In this document: positions 22,967-31,345 of the stretch, piece after piece
Numbering within the stretch: the stretch's first letter is position 1
How the letters are laid out: each line of letters opens with the position of its first letter
Assembly (NCBI GenBank): GCA_002399085.1
Contig: DHCY01000001.1
Span: 1 to 42,285, forward strand
Origin: Anaerolineaceae bacterium UBA4890
Lineage (GTDB): Bacteria > Chloroflexota > Anaerolineae > Anaerolineales > Anaerolineaceae
Length of the DNA: 42,285 nt
Reading direction: 5' to 3'
Position numbers and translations under genes: made by a program
The notes under the pieces: generated by a model
What the model saw: only the letters and a program-made list of their open reading frames with translations
Database searches by the model: none
Told to the model about the DNA's origin: nothing

Positions 22967-24079
22967 TTAACCCTCAAAGGGGAATTTGTAATCCAGACCA
23001 AGCGCGTCACGAACAGTCAAAATTTCTTTCTGGACGGCTTCACCGATGGGAACGCCTTTGTCTTTGCGCTCCATCCAAACCAGGTATTCCTTCTCGCCTG
23101 CTGTGTAAATACGTTCTTCACCGGGAGCTTTTCGTGATGCACGCAGCTCACGCAGGATGTTGCCAGTAATTGTCTTGAAGGTTTCCAGCCCCATGAAAGC
23201 TTCCGGGTCGATCACGAGGAACCAATGACCAAGGTGGAAGGGCACTTTCTCGCCGTGTTCGCCGATGCCGGTCAGCTGATGCATGAAGTTGCCCGCCTGC
23301 AAAGCAGCTGAAAGCACTTCGACGACTGTCGCATAGCCATAACCCTTATAGCCTGCCATTTCTTCGCCAATACCACCCAAAGGTGCAAGGGCGGCTTCCC
23401 CAGAGACCAGGGCTTTGAGGATCTCCTCACTGTCAGTCATGGGTTTGCCATCTGAGCCAATCACCATGCCGGCAGGTGTGTCTTTACCGATGCGGGCGTA
23501 GTATTCGATCCTGCCGCGTTGCACGATTGAAGTGGCGGCATCCAGCATGAAGGGGAATTCTTCGTCGGTGGGAAAGCCGACGGTCAGTGGGTTGGTTCCG
23601 AGCATATTCTGTACGCCAAAAGTGGGGGCGATCGATGGTCGGGCGTTGGTTCCGGTCATGCCGATCATATCGGCGTTGGTTGCCATGGATGCCCAATAGC
23701 CAGCGATGCCGTAGTGCGTTGAATTACGCACTGCGACCATGCCCATGCCAAAATTGCGAGCTTTGTCGATTGCTATTTCCATGGCTCGGTGGCTGGCGAC
23801 CATGCCCATGCCATCATTGGCATCCAGCACGGCTGTAGTGGCTGTTTCTCTGAGAATATCGATCTTGGTGGTTGGTTTTTGGATACCTGCAACGATGCGG
23901 TCAATATAAATCGGTTTAAAGCGGTTGACACCGTGGCTTTCAATGCCTCTGCGGTCGCTTTCAAGTAAAACATCGGCACAAAGGGCAGCGTCTTCCCTGG
24001 GAACTCCATAGCCAACAAAAGCGTCGGTTAGGAATGCATCCATCAATTCCCATGATACATAAGGTCTGGTTTCTTCCAT
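22967..24079 (-). CDS. Malate/L-lactate dehydrogenase family (Ldh_2) oxidoreductase
   Basis: 370 residues. This family (malate, ureidoglycolate, sulfolactate or 2,3-diketogulonate reductases) has a fold unlike normal malate dehydrogenases. Family signatures are seen: SDRRGIESHGVNRF with the conserved SHG, VRNSTHYGIAGYW with the catalytic His, GTNPLTVGFPTDEEFPFMLD, and GYKGYGYATVVEVLSAAL. Followed two bases later by malic enzyme, which suggests malate or a close analogue as substrate, the pair together linking oxaloacetate, malate and pyruvate. AAAGGAG precedes the ATG. The reading frame is full length. Confidence 0.88.
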   Translation of the reverse strand: MEETRPYVSWELMDAFLTDAFVGYGVPREDAALCADVLLESDRRGIESHGVNRFKPIYIDRIVAGIQKPTTKIDILRETATTAVLDANDGMGMVASHRAMEIAIDKARNFGMGMVAVRNSTHYGIAGYWASMATNADMIGMTGTNARPSIAPTFGVQNMLGTNPLTVGFPTDEEFPFMLDAATSIVQRGRIEYYARIGKDTPAGMVIGSDGKPMTDSEEILKALVSGEAALAPLGGIGEEMAGYKGYGYATVVEVLSAALQAGNFMHQLTGIGEHGEKVPFHLGHWFLVIDPEAFMGLETFKTITGNILRELRASRKAPGEERIYTAGEKEYLVWMERKDKGVPIGEAVQKEILTVRDALGLDYKFPFEG

Positions 24080-24362
24080 TAGTTTTTTCTCCTTTCAAAT
24101 TGAGCGTGTGTAATTGAATTGTGTTAGCGCTGTCTGGGGCTTAAGTGCGTTTCCAAAAACCCGATCAGCTTAATTATTGTGATTAACTTTGTAACAATTG
24201 ATCATTAATTGAGTATAACAGACGCTTGCTCTGCCGAGAAGAAAATATACCTGTAATTTACAAGAAACAAAAGCAAGCATTCCACGCAATGAAAAAATCA
24301 ATGTGTTGGACAGATCACTGGAATCCGAGTCAATTTTTCCCCCAATAAATTAAACGCAAGGC
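24080..24362. other. Intergenic leader of the malate operon
   Basis: 283 bp, AT-rich, with no gene. On the minus strand a weak extended -10 (TGTTATACT, -10 box at 24212-24217) could drive the malate operon. Around it, CAATT and AATTG flank GATCATT as a short inverted repeat (24195-24211). These are suggestive of regulation, not proof. Confidence 0.35.
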
Positions 24363-24851
24363 TCATATCTTTGCGAGTTCCAACAGCTTTATCATGTCGG
24401 CAGGATCAATGCGGTATGGCGATTCGACACCTTCGAAGAATCCATGCGCGCGAATCAGGTGTGAGATAAGCCCGGGTCCTTTCATGCGCTGACCTGTTCT
24501 CCGGTTTTCTATCTCCCAATCGACTGATCCAAAGCGCACACCGCCGCTTGCGGTGCATTGTTCGTGGTCAGGATCAATTGCAAACGGACAAATCTGAAAA
24601 CCAGGGTAGATGTGGATGTGAACCCGATATTTTTTTCGTTGGGTCGTTGTCATATTTTTAGAGACAGCTGCGGAAAGCAAAGCTTCCAATGCATCAGCGA
24701 TTTCCTCACGGGGAACACCCAGGTCATCCAGGGTTCGAGCGTCCTGTTCCAAAACTTCCACAAGGGATTCGCCCCAACCCAGAAAACCAGCCTGGGAAAA
24801 TTCTCCTGGACGCATTCTGCGTTCTAATTCTTTAATCGATAATTCCGACAT
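24363..24851 (-). CDS. Hypothetical protein, last gene of the DUF6345 cluster
   Basis: 162 residues; I do not recognise the family. The first part is helical (ELSIKELERRMRPGEFSQAG, then SLVEVLEQDARTLDDLGV). The second part has IHIYPGFQICPFA followed by EQCTASGG, with two cysteines, then a short ISHLIRAHGFFEG that keeps two histidines; metal binding is possible. No signal peptide or membrane helix. It lies 61 bp after the 287-residue gene, with a strong hairpin (24866-24898) between. Same strand and order suggest the same transcript. The Shine-Dalgarno sequence is weak. I am confident it is a gene because the frame fills the space and the protein looks ordinary in composition. Confidence 0.7.
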   Translation of the reverse strand: MSELSIKELERRMRPGEFSQAGFLGWGESLVEVLEQDARTLDDLGVPREEIADALEALLSAAVSKNMTTTQRKKYRVHIHIYPGFQICPFAIDPDHEQCTASGGVRFGSVDWEIENRRTGQRMKGPGLISHLIRAHGFFEGVESPYRIDPADMIKLLELAKI

Positions 24852-24865
24852 AAGCCCATCTGTGA

Positions 24866-24898
24866 AGACCCTGGCGAGTTATTTTCTCGCCAAGGTCT
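24866..24898. promoter_or_regulatory. Intercistronic hairpin in the DUF6345 cluster
   Basis: AGACC-C-TGGCGAG pairs with CTCGCCA-A-GGTCT (12 pairs, one mismatch) around a 7-nt loop TTATTTT. No T-run follows on the minus strand, so it may be an mRNA-processing or stability element, lowering expression of the last gene, instead of a full terminator. Confidence 0.6.
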
Positions 24899-24912
24899 GG
24901 TCAATTATTGAA

Positions 24913-25776
24913 TCATACTCTCGGAGGTTGCTCTTCAGTTTTTCGTTTATATCGAATAAGCGTACCTACCGGGTTTGTAGCGGCTTCGACGACAAACGCC
25001 GACTTCATAAACCCTTCGCCCTTGTTGAAAGGAAGGCGCAGTTTGAAAACATAGGCAGGTTGTAAAATCTTTTGCCTGTCCCCCCAGTCTTGTTCAAAAT
25101 AACCAAATTCCATATCTTCAACGTCTGCTTTCATAACATTGCAGTTTTTTAGGAAGCGTGCCAGTTTATTTTCTGCAAATTCTGGCTTTTGGATGCCTTC
25201 GACTTCACGGTTGACTTCGATGATGGGTCGCCAAATTTTTTCCAAACCGGTAAATTCACCGTTCACGTCCAGGAAAACCATCATTTTTCCTCCCGGACCG
25301 AGCACTGGAACCCCATTCACCATTCTTTGGAAAAGAACGCCAGTATCAATTGCGCGTTCTTCGACGTTTTTCAACTTTTCATCAGCCGAGCCAACATACA
25401 GGTGGGTCACTTTGAGAAGCTTGAACTCATCTGACTTAGCAAGTTTTCGCTTTTTAATGTAACTGGTCGCGATTTCAATCGCTTCATCGTCCTTATAACT
25501 AATTTTTGATTTTTGATCATCCACCATCCAACGGGAACGATCAATGAACCTTACTCCTCCCGAAGCCTTGAAGACTTCCAGAAGGTATTGGTCCTGCATT
25601 ACGGCAATCCTGTCCTCCTCATTTTGGATAATTTTTTTGGTGACCAGGTCAAACCCTAACATTTTACTAATTGCAGGGACCGTTCTCATTGTCACTCCTG
25701 GACTCGCTAGCGAATAGATCTTAACTGGGAGTTCTGGAGTTTTCTTCATCCTCTTTAAAAAGTTGATCTCAGTCAT
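24913..25776 (-). CDS. Unknown protein with PepSY/propeptide-like region, partner of DUF6345 protein
   Basis: 287 residues, no signal peptide. The stretch VNGVPVLGPGGKMMVFLDV followed by NGEFTGLEKIWRPI resembles the beta-sheet segment of PepSY or fungalysin/thermolysin propeptide (FTP) domains, which inhibit or help fold proteases. An earlier region has VFKASGGVRFIDRSRWMVDD. Near the end, PAYVFKLRLPF is followed by FVVEAATNPVGT. It starts 30 bp after the caspase-like gene, with AAAGGA upstream. My memory is that DUF6345 domains can be preceded by a similar region in longer proteins, which would make this a split version, but I cannot verify that here. Function is inferred only: control or folding of the peptidase. 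Confidence 0.6.
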   Translation of the reverse strand: MTEINFLKRMKKTPELPVKIYSLASPGVTMRTVPAISKMLGFDLVTKKIIQNEEDRIAVMQDQYLLEVFKASGGVRFIDRSRWMVDDQKSKISYKDDEAIEIATSYIKKRKLAKSDEFKLLKVTHLYVGSADEKLKNVEERAIDTGVLFQRMVNGVPVLGPGGKMMVFLDVNGEFTGLEKIWRPIIEVNREVEGIQKPEFAENKLARFLKNCNVMKADVEDMEFGYFEQDWGDRQKILQPAYVFKLRLPFNKGEGFMKSAFVVEAATNPVGTLIRYKRKTEEQPPRV

Positions 25777-25806
25777 TTCATCCGTCCTTTCTTAGGATCA
25801 CCCATC

Positions 25807-26520
25807 TCATCTACGATACTTCCAGGCTAACCACGAGGTCGAAGCGACACTATAATCGCGCCAGTTTACAGTTTCATTTTCACGCCGATTGATAGCCTCG
25901 GCTTGAGTTGCTCCTGCTGCAATCGCAATAGAATCATCATTTAACCAGAATGAATAGGCACGATCAACCCAGTGGCTGGCAAGGCTATAACCCACGGCAG
26001 CATCGTGCCCAAAGTCCTTACCCAGGGAAGCGTTCCACCAACTATCTGTGCCATTCCCTATGAACCCAAAAATCATGTGAACCCCTCTCATTGGTCCAAA
26101 CCAAACAGCACCGATATGAGCCGCTGAGGTATCCAGTACGCATTGGCAACAATCGAGCACAAACCATTTCAACATTTTCGCGCCCAATCTCCACTGTGAG
26201 GATGCACTCTGGCAATATCGACGTTGTGAAGAGAAGGCGATGTGCATGGTGTTGCTCCAGTTACCTCCATGATCTGAATAGAAAAAGAAATGAACATTGT
26301 CTGTCCAATTCAATGAGTCTCCGCCAGACGTCGGATGACTGAAGTCAGTCTCCCAACAGTCATCATTTCCCCAACAGAACACCTTCACGTGACCGTGGCT
26401 GCCCATCTCGTTATAGAAACCAACTGCATGATCGTCACGGTAGCTCAGGTTGTTTTCCGTGCAGTGATCTGAATGATAGGTGTTTACCCATTCAGCTCCA
26501 ACTCTAACCTGTAATGTCAT
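25807..26520 (-). CDS. DUF6345 protein, caspase-like peptidase fold
   Basis: 237 residues. Opening VGAEWVNTYHSDHC and YRDDHAVGFYNEMG, plus VFCWGNDDCWETDF, fit DUF6345. The key feature is a pair of motifs like those of caspase-fold (clan CD) peptidases: a strand ending in histidine-glycine, HFFFYSDHGG (H84), and a strand ending in Asp-Cys, LKWFVLDCCQC (C124 or C125). GVHMIFGFIGNGTD after this is also typical of such folds. No signal peptide, so it is probably cytoplasmic. AGGAGG six bases before the ATG is an excellent ribosome-binding site. First gene of a three-gene minus-strand cluster. Peptidase activity has not been shown for this family as far as I know. Confidence 0.75.
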   Translation of the reverse strand: MTLQVRVGAEWVNTYHSDHCTENNLSYRDDHAVGFYNEMGSHGHVKVFCWGNDDCWETDFSHPTSGGDSLNWTDNVHFFFYSDHGGNWSNTMHIAFSSQRRYCQSASSQWRLGAKMLKWFVLDCCQCVLDTSAAHIGAVWFGPMRGVHMIFGFIGNGTDSWWNASLGKDFGHDAAVGYSLASHWVDRAYSFWLNDDSIAIAAGATQAEAINRRENETVNWRDYSVASTSWLAWKYRR

Positions 26521-26532
26521 TTTATCCTCCTG

Positions 26533-26570
26533 TAAAAAAACCTGACACGGTATTTGCCGTACCGGGTACT
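26533..26570 (-). terminator. Possible attenuator in the leader of the DUF6345 gene
   Basis: On the minus strand, CGGTA and TACCG form a short stem around CGGCAAA, followed a few bases later by seven Ts, all just upstream of the ribosome-binding site. The stem is short with a gap before the T-run, so this is a weak call. The rest of 26521-26912 has no convincing gene. Confidence 0.3.
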
Positions 26571-26912
26571 GATTACCTCAATACTCCCCACTCAAAGAAC
26601 TTACTAATTGTGCTGAATACCCATTTTAGTTTTTTTCTTTCACCATCAATATCACCTTACCTTTCAAAACAAGAGCCGTGAAGCATCAAACCTGGCAACA
26701 GCGGTTTACGCACTGTTACTGGCTGAGGTATGGTCATCTATTTGATGATCGCAGGATTAGTTGGAATAATAATTTAGATACGAATATTATACATACAATT
26801 ATAACCAATTTCAAGCACCACTTCACTCTATTTATGAAAATTGACAGAGGTTGCTTGCCTCTTGGGCCAGATTGTGAGATTAACTTTTTAGAATTCGGTG
26901 AATGGGATTCTT

Positions 26913-27257
26913 TTATGAAACCTGGATTACGCAAAAAGGATTGCCGTCGGGGTCCTCCATAACGACGTAATCAGCCCCATCTTCATAATCCCACGGCTTG
27001 CGCGTTGCCCCTAAACTAAGCAAACGCTGCACTTCGCCCGCTAGGTCGGTTGTAAAAAGATCCATATGGTGCCGGCGAGCATGGAGGCTGGTTACGCGGT
27101 TGAGCGAAAGTTGAAAGCCCACACCCTGGCGGGGAACCAGGATGGCGAAATCGAATTCAGGTGGAAATTTTGGGGTGTAATCCAAAGCCTGGCTCCAAAA
27201 TCCGACAGCCTTGCTGATGTCAGTGACACCCCAAACAATCGCTCCAATCTTTAGCAT
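26913..27257 (-). CDS. VOC-family (glyoxalase/bleomycin resistance) protein
   Basis: 114 residues from the chosen start. One VOC (beta-alpha-beta-beta-beta) metal-site module pair: IGAIVWGVTDISKAVGFWSQ, then HHMDLFTTDLAGEVQRLLSL, then VVMEDPDGNPFCVIQV, with His and Glu at the usual metal-ligand positions. Members act on small molecules, as glyoxalases, dioxygenases or resistance proteins; the substrate cannot be told. A longer frame begins six codons upstream, but GGAGGTG lies five bases before the ATG at 27257 and would otherwise be coding. A -10 box TACAAT with extended TGC (27283-27288, minus strand) is just upstream. Confidence 0.85.
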   Translation of the reverse strand: MLKIGAIVWGVTDISKAVGFWSQALDYTPKFPPEFDFAILVPRQGVGFQLSLNRVTSLHARRHHMDLFTTDLAGEVQRLLSLGATRKPWDYEDGADYVVMEDPDGNPFCVIQVS

Positions 27258-27357
27258 ATTCACCTCCGGTTCCAACTTAGTGATTGTAGCATCTCAATAA
27301 AAACGGTGATGAATGATTTACAATTAATTCAAAGATTTTTACCAGTAAGGGAGCGTA

Positions 27358-28013
27358 ATGGACTTTCTGGCAAGACCTGAAACGTTTATGATCACTGCAA
27401 CAGCCGGGGTGACCATTGGCTTCATCGGTGTAATTATGCCCAGCCTGGCTTATTGTGGGAAAAAGGGGGAGAGATATTCTTTTTTGAACCATTTCATTTC
27501 AGAATTAGGCGAGGTAGGCGTTTCACACTTCGCCTGGGTGTTCAACCTGGGAATGATCCTGGCTGGCATTTGCATCATGCTCGCCAGCCTGTCACTGGGG
27601 CTGATCTTACCGGGGTTTTGGGCTAAAGCCGGGCTGATTTTGGGGGTGACAACAGGAATCGCGTTAAGCCTGGTTGGCGTTTTTCCGATGAATAAGATGA
27701 AGGGTCACGTTATTACTGCCACTGCTTTCTTCAGAGGGGGCTGCTGATGGTCTTGTTTTTCTCGCTGGCAATGGTGATGCAGCGTGGAGAAAACTCGGTT
27801 GTGCTGAGGGCATTGGGCATGGTGGGGATGATCCCGGTGCTGGCGTTTGGTGTTTTTCTGGGTCTGATGTGGTCGGTGCGCAATGAAGACCGTCATGCGC
27901 TTGATGTAGGAGAACTGGAACGACCAAGGGTATGGCGGTTTGCTGTAGCCGAATGGTCGATATTCTTTGCGTTTATTCTTTGGATTTTGGTGATAGCGGT
28001 GGTCATTCAGTGA
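27358..28013 (+). pseudogene. DUF998-family membrane protein, split by a frameshift
   Basis: Two consecutive frames make up one protein. The first (27358-27747, 129 residues) has membrane helices from MITATAGVTIGFIGVIMP to GVTTGIALSLVGVFP and stops just after TATAFFRGGC. The second (27747-28013, 88 residues) starts MVLFFSLAMV and ends in another helix. Adding one G to the five-G run at 27736-27740 would read FFRGGLLMVLFF straight through and give a normal DUF998-like protein of about 217 residues. Stop and next start overlap as TGATG, so coupled translation of two halves is conceivable. Possible explanations: sequencing error in a homopolymer, a true frameshift mutation, or phase variation. 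GGGAG precedes the first ATG. The 3' end overlaps the convergent YbaN-like gene by 7 bp. Confidence 0.75.
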
Positions 28014-28369
28014 TAAGTAGTTTTCAAGTTCAAAATGTGAACGGTCACTGAGATAACTATGAGGATGAGGAGTGCCTTCAGCCACACTGAATCGATAAGG
28101 ATGGCGGAGATAAGAATCGCTGGCCAGAGCAGACCGAGCGCCATGATCTTGCTACGCTTGTCCACGGATTTGTTTTCAAGATAATTTCGCACCGGCGGAC
28201 CAAACACTTTGTGGTCGAAAAGCCAGGTCGCCATCCGGTCAGAACTGCGAACAAACATGGCACCTGCCAGGAGCAAGAATGGGGTAGTTGGCAAAACCGG
28301 GAGTGCCATGCCCAATATACCAAGCCCTAATGCAAGGATTCCGATGATTAAGAAAAAGCTGCGCGACAT
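28007..28369 (-). CDS. YbaN/DUF454-family inner-membrane protein
   Basis: 120 residues with three to four membrane helices. The N-terminal signature LGILGMALPVLPTTPFLLLA is diagnostic for the YbaN (DUF454) family, followed by SSDRMATWLFDHKVFGPPVR, also typical. The C-terminus is two close helices (ALGLLWPAILISAILID and LKALLILIVISVTVHIL). The role of the family is unknown. It is single and convergent with the DUF998 gene, overlapping by 7 bp. Confidence 0.88.
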   Translation of the reverse strand: MSRSFFLIIGILALGLGILGMALPVLPTTPFLLLAGAMFVRSSDRMATWLFDHKVFGPPVRNYLENKSVDKRSKIMALGLLWPAILISAILIDSVWLKALLILIVISVTVHILNLKTTYH

Positions 28370-28623
28370 GATGTTTTATCCAGTAACTAAAGAGCTGGAT
28401 TATATCATCTGCTGAGTCGATCACTAACTACGCCGTTTGTTCAGAGACCGGCAGTATTTCGTCGTGTACACAAGCAGCCTTTACTGCTTCAATATTTGAG
28501 ATATTCAATACACAACCAAGCAGGATGATGAAGTCTTTGAGCGTAAGCAAGCGTTTTTTCATAAGTTTGTTGAGCCCCTATCTGGAGCACATATTGAATG
28601 TTAAGTATTTTCAGGGTTTGAGT
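28370..28623. other. Intergenic region
   Basis: A 44-codon minus-strand frame (28428-28562, starting MKKRLLTLKDF) is the only open frame noticed, with a poor ribosome-binding site, so I do not call it a gene. Nothing else recognised. Confidence 0.4.
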
Positions 28624-28626
28624 GTC

Positions 28627-28660
28627 AAAAAAAGCAGTTGGTGATACTACCAACTGCTTT
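28627..28660 (-). terminator. Rho-independent terminator of the clostripain-family gene
   Basis: ACCAACTGCTTT (28649-28660) and AAAGCAGTTGGT (28631-28642) form a perfect 12-bp stem with loop GATACT. On the minus strand the stem ends in a run of seven Ts. It lies 20 bp past the stop codon at 28680. Confidence 0.9.
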
Positions 28661-28679
28661 ATGTTTACTGAGCCTGAAC

Positions 28680-31232
28680 TTATCTGACCGTAATTTGCGT
28701 GTAAGCAGGGGTGATGTTACCGTCCATATCCGCTACCAGGAAGCCAACCAGGTAAGTACCATCAGGTAGATACTGGGTGCCCCACTCGATCGTATCGCCG
28801 GTAAAGGTGATGGTGTCACCTGCATCAAATGAGATGCCTGAAACGGTGCCGCTGTTGTCCAGATCAAGCCAGCGGCGGCTGACTGTGAAACTATCGCCAA
28901 CACCGGGGGTGATCTCATAGGGCGCACCAGCAGTATCGCCGCCAACGAAAATGAGGGTTTTAAACAACTTCTCATCCCGGAAGAGCATCTGGGCTGTATG
29001 ACTTTCGCCTGTATTCTGGTAGGTATAGGTGCCCTCCACATAGTAGGTCGCCTCAGTGAAATCGCGCCCGTAAGTTTGTGGGTTGAAAAGCGCTAATATC
29101 TCCTGGTTCCCATCGGTGATGGTGAAGAGGATTGGTTCGAATTCAAAATTGAGACGGAATTCACCATCGGGCCAGATTGGATAATAGACTCCAGCCTCCT
29201 GCCCGGTTTGTGGGCTCTCAAGATAATCGGTATCTGCGACGTAAATACTATTGGAGGTTTCATCCAGCAAGCCGGTGAAGAAGTAGATGTAACCAATATT
29301 GTCTCCGTTAATAACGGCACTCAATTCCACTGAGCCGCCTGGGCTGACGACAGTTGCAGAGGCTTCAATTTCGCTGATCTGGATGTCGCCCAAACCCGGC
29401 ACCTGGCTGGCGCGTTCGACCATGACCGGTTCGCTGGCAGTTTGCTGGAACTGGCGACCAGCGTAATGGTATGCCAGAAAGTCATCCCAGAGGGAATAAC
29501 GGCTGAAGCTGTCTGCGATCAGGGTGTAAGATTGCATGCCGGTTGTTGCCGTGGAATAGAGCTGGGAGTTGGGGTAGTAGATGGCGATACCGGTTGAACC
29601 TGGCTTTCCCGGTCCGTGTTTTTCCGCGACAATGACCTGGTTAAGTGCCCCGATCACATTTTCAGAGGCAGTGCGCACATTCGCATCGTTGCTGTTTTTG
29701 TAGATCAATTGCACAAAGTGACCCAGGTCAATAAACGATGCCGGCACATTGCTCCCGAAAATGGAGGTGTACGATTGCGTGTAGCCTCGCGCCTGGGCGA
29801 CGGCGCGCTGGTCCAAACGCTGTAGTTGATAAGAAAATTGATTAACCGCATCAACAAGCACCTGGAAATTCTCGAGATTTACAGCAGTGAGCGTGATATT
29901 CTGCTCCAGCTGCTGGGTGAGCTGGGCGGCAGTCATGCGGTTGGCGAACCAGCCCCCGCCGCTGGAATTCTGAGCCAAAAACTCTGCCCGCGCCTGGTCA
30001 TCGATAATTCGCTGATCTTGCGAAATGTAGGTATCAACTATGTTGGTTGCCAGGTCAGCGGTGGATGTATCGGGGTCGTAAACCAGCAGGCTGAGGAAAG
30101 CTGAATATGCCCAGCCGACGCCAGGTTCGGTCTCTTCGGAGGCGACGGCATACTTGGTATAAGGTGCCAGGGCAGAATAAACCTCCATCATGCTCATCAG
30201 GCAGGCATCCAGACCAATAAGTTCAAATTTGTTGATTAGTGTGGTAGCCTGGATTTGCCGGAGTGCATCTTCCAATTCATTGAGGTAGAGAATATCATCC
30301 GGGATCGCGTTTGTGAGTGGGGCATTTGAGCTGTTGTCGCGCTGTGCAGGGGCGGGGTCAGACCAGCCACCAGGCCAGCCCATACCATGGTCCGACATGA
30401 TCAGAACGTGATTATCTGCCGGATAAGCGCTGGAAGCCCAGCTGACAAAGTCTACCAGGGTGGCAGCGTCGCCCATGTTGGCTTCACCAATATCCGCTAT
30501 CAGCTCAGAGCCGATCCGGTTGAGATCGCCATCATAAGTAACCAGGTAGCGACGGGTGGAAGACCAATCGCCGTCGCCGCTATAACCACCGCGGAAACGG
30601 TCTAGCTGGCTGACAATGATCACCTGGTCAGTTGAACCGATCATCTCCGCCTCGTTGAAGTCGATCAGAATGTCTTTTTCCAAGGCATTGTCGTCTGCGT
30701 TTTGATACAACATCACCAGCCAGGTCTGACCGGAATTGTCTGAAGGACGTGCGGTTGGCAGGCGAGTCGGGGTTGGTCCGACCGGCTGGACGAAACTGGT
30801 ATCCTGCGTAGGTTGGGTGTCAACAGGTCCTCCCTGATCAAACCCGGGCAACAGAGAACCTCCTCCACCAGAACACATGCGGAAGACCACGAAAATCACC
30901 AGCAGCAAGAGGATGATGCCGATGATGCTGCCGCACCCACTGCGTTTACTAGAGGTGCCGGAGCCCAAGCCACCCAGCAGACTGCCGAGCCCGCCTCCCA
31001 AGCCTCCCAAACCTCCACTGCCGCCACCGTAAGAACTTCCTCCTGATGGTGGAATGCTGCCAAAACCGCCGCCACCGCTGCCAGAACTGGGCGGTGGGGT
31101 CATGCCAATACCGCCGCCGCCTGCAGATGGGCGCGGTGGGGTTTGCCTGCGCTGCGGGCGGGATGCCTGCTCGGTAGGCTGCGAACCTCTTCGGCGGCGT
31201 TTTGCGTTTACTTCGGGAATATCGTCGGACAT
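28680..31232 (-). CDS. Membrane-anchored clostripain-family (C11) cysteine peptidase
   Basis: 850 residues from the chosen start. Residues 1-98 are charged, then Pro/Gly-rich and probably cytoplasmic. A membrane helix covers 101-118 (GSIIGIILLLLVIFVVFR), followed by a Thr/Pro linker. The C11 domain begins TWLVMLYQNADDNALEKD (170-187). Catalytic His is H282 in LIMSDHGMGW and Cys is C344 in LIGLDACLM, followed by ASEETEPGVGWAY, as in clostripain. The C-terminal 300 residues look like beta-rich domains. It is likely an outward-facing, Arg-specific-type peptidase, with specificity unproven. The frame opens 12 codons earlier, but the ATG at 31232 has GGAAGG upstream and starts the charged MSDDIPEV sequence. 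Confidence 0.88.
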   Translation of the reverse strand: MSDDIPEVNAKRRRRGSQPTEQASRPQRRQTPPRPSAGGGGIGMTPPPSSGSGGGGFGSIPPSGGSSYGGGSGGLGGLGGGLGSLLGGLGSGTSSKRSGCGSIIGIILLLLVIFVVFRMCSGGGGSLLPGFDQGGPVDTQPTQDTSFVQPVGPTPTRLPTARPSDNSGQTWLVMLYQNADDNALEKDILIDFNEAEMIGSTDQVIIVSQLDRFRGGYSGDGDWSSTRRYLVTYDGDLNRIGSELIADIGEANMGDAATLVDFVSWASSAYPADNHVLIMSDHGMGWPGGWSDPAPAQRDNSSNAPLTNAIPDDILYLNELEDALRQIQATTLINKFELIGLDACLMSMMEVYSALAPYTKYAVASEETEPGVGWAYSAFLSLLVYDPDTSTADLATNIVDTYISQDQRIIDDQARAEFLAQNSSGGGWFANRMTAAQLTQQLEQNITLTAVNLENFQVLVDAVNQFSYQLQRLDQRAVAQARGYTQSYTSIFGSNVPASFIDLGHFVQLIYKNSNDANVRTASENVIGALNQVIVAEKHGPGKPGSTGIAIYYPNSQLYSTATTGMQSYTLIADSFSRYSLWDDFLAYHYAGRQFQQTASEPVMVERASQVPGLGDIQISEIEASATVVSPGGSVELSAVINGDNIGYIYFFTGLLDETSNSIYVADTDYLESPQTGQEAGVYYPIWPDGEFRLNFEFEPILFTITDGNQEILALFNPQTYGRDFTEATYYVEGTYTYQNTGESHTAQMLFRDEKLFKTLIFVGGDTAGAPYEITPGVGDSFTVSRRWLDLDNSGTVSGISFDAGDTITFTGDTIEWGTQYLPDGTYLVGFLVADMDGNITPAYTQITVR

Positions 31233-31345
31233 GGGAAACCTTCCATTTCTATGATGTATGCAGGACATTTGATAATGAGCTTCTGCTTGTGATTTTAATC
31301 CAGTTTGAGGTTGCTTCCTCTACCAGGTTATATACAATTTCTGTG

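Noticed and set aside
26678..26962. 94-residue plus-strand frame
   Set aside because: No ribosome-binding site, odd composition, and it overlaps the end of the VOC gene.
28428..28562. 44-codon minus-strand frame starting MKKRLLTLKDF
   Set aside because: Looks gene-like at first, but the ribosome-binding site is too far away and no family is recognised.
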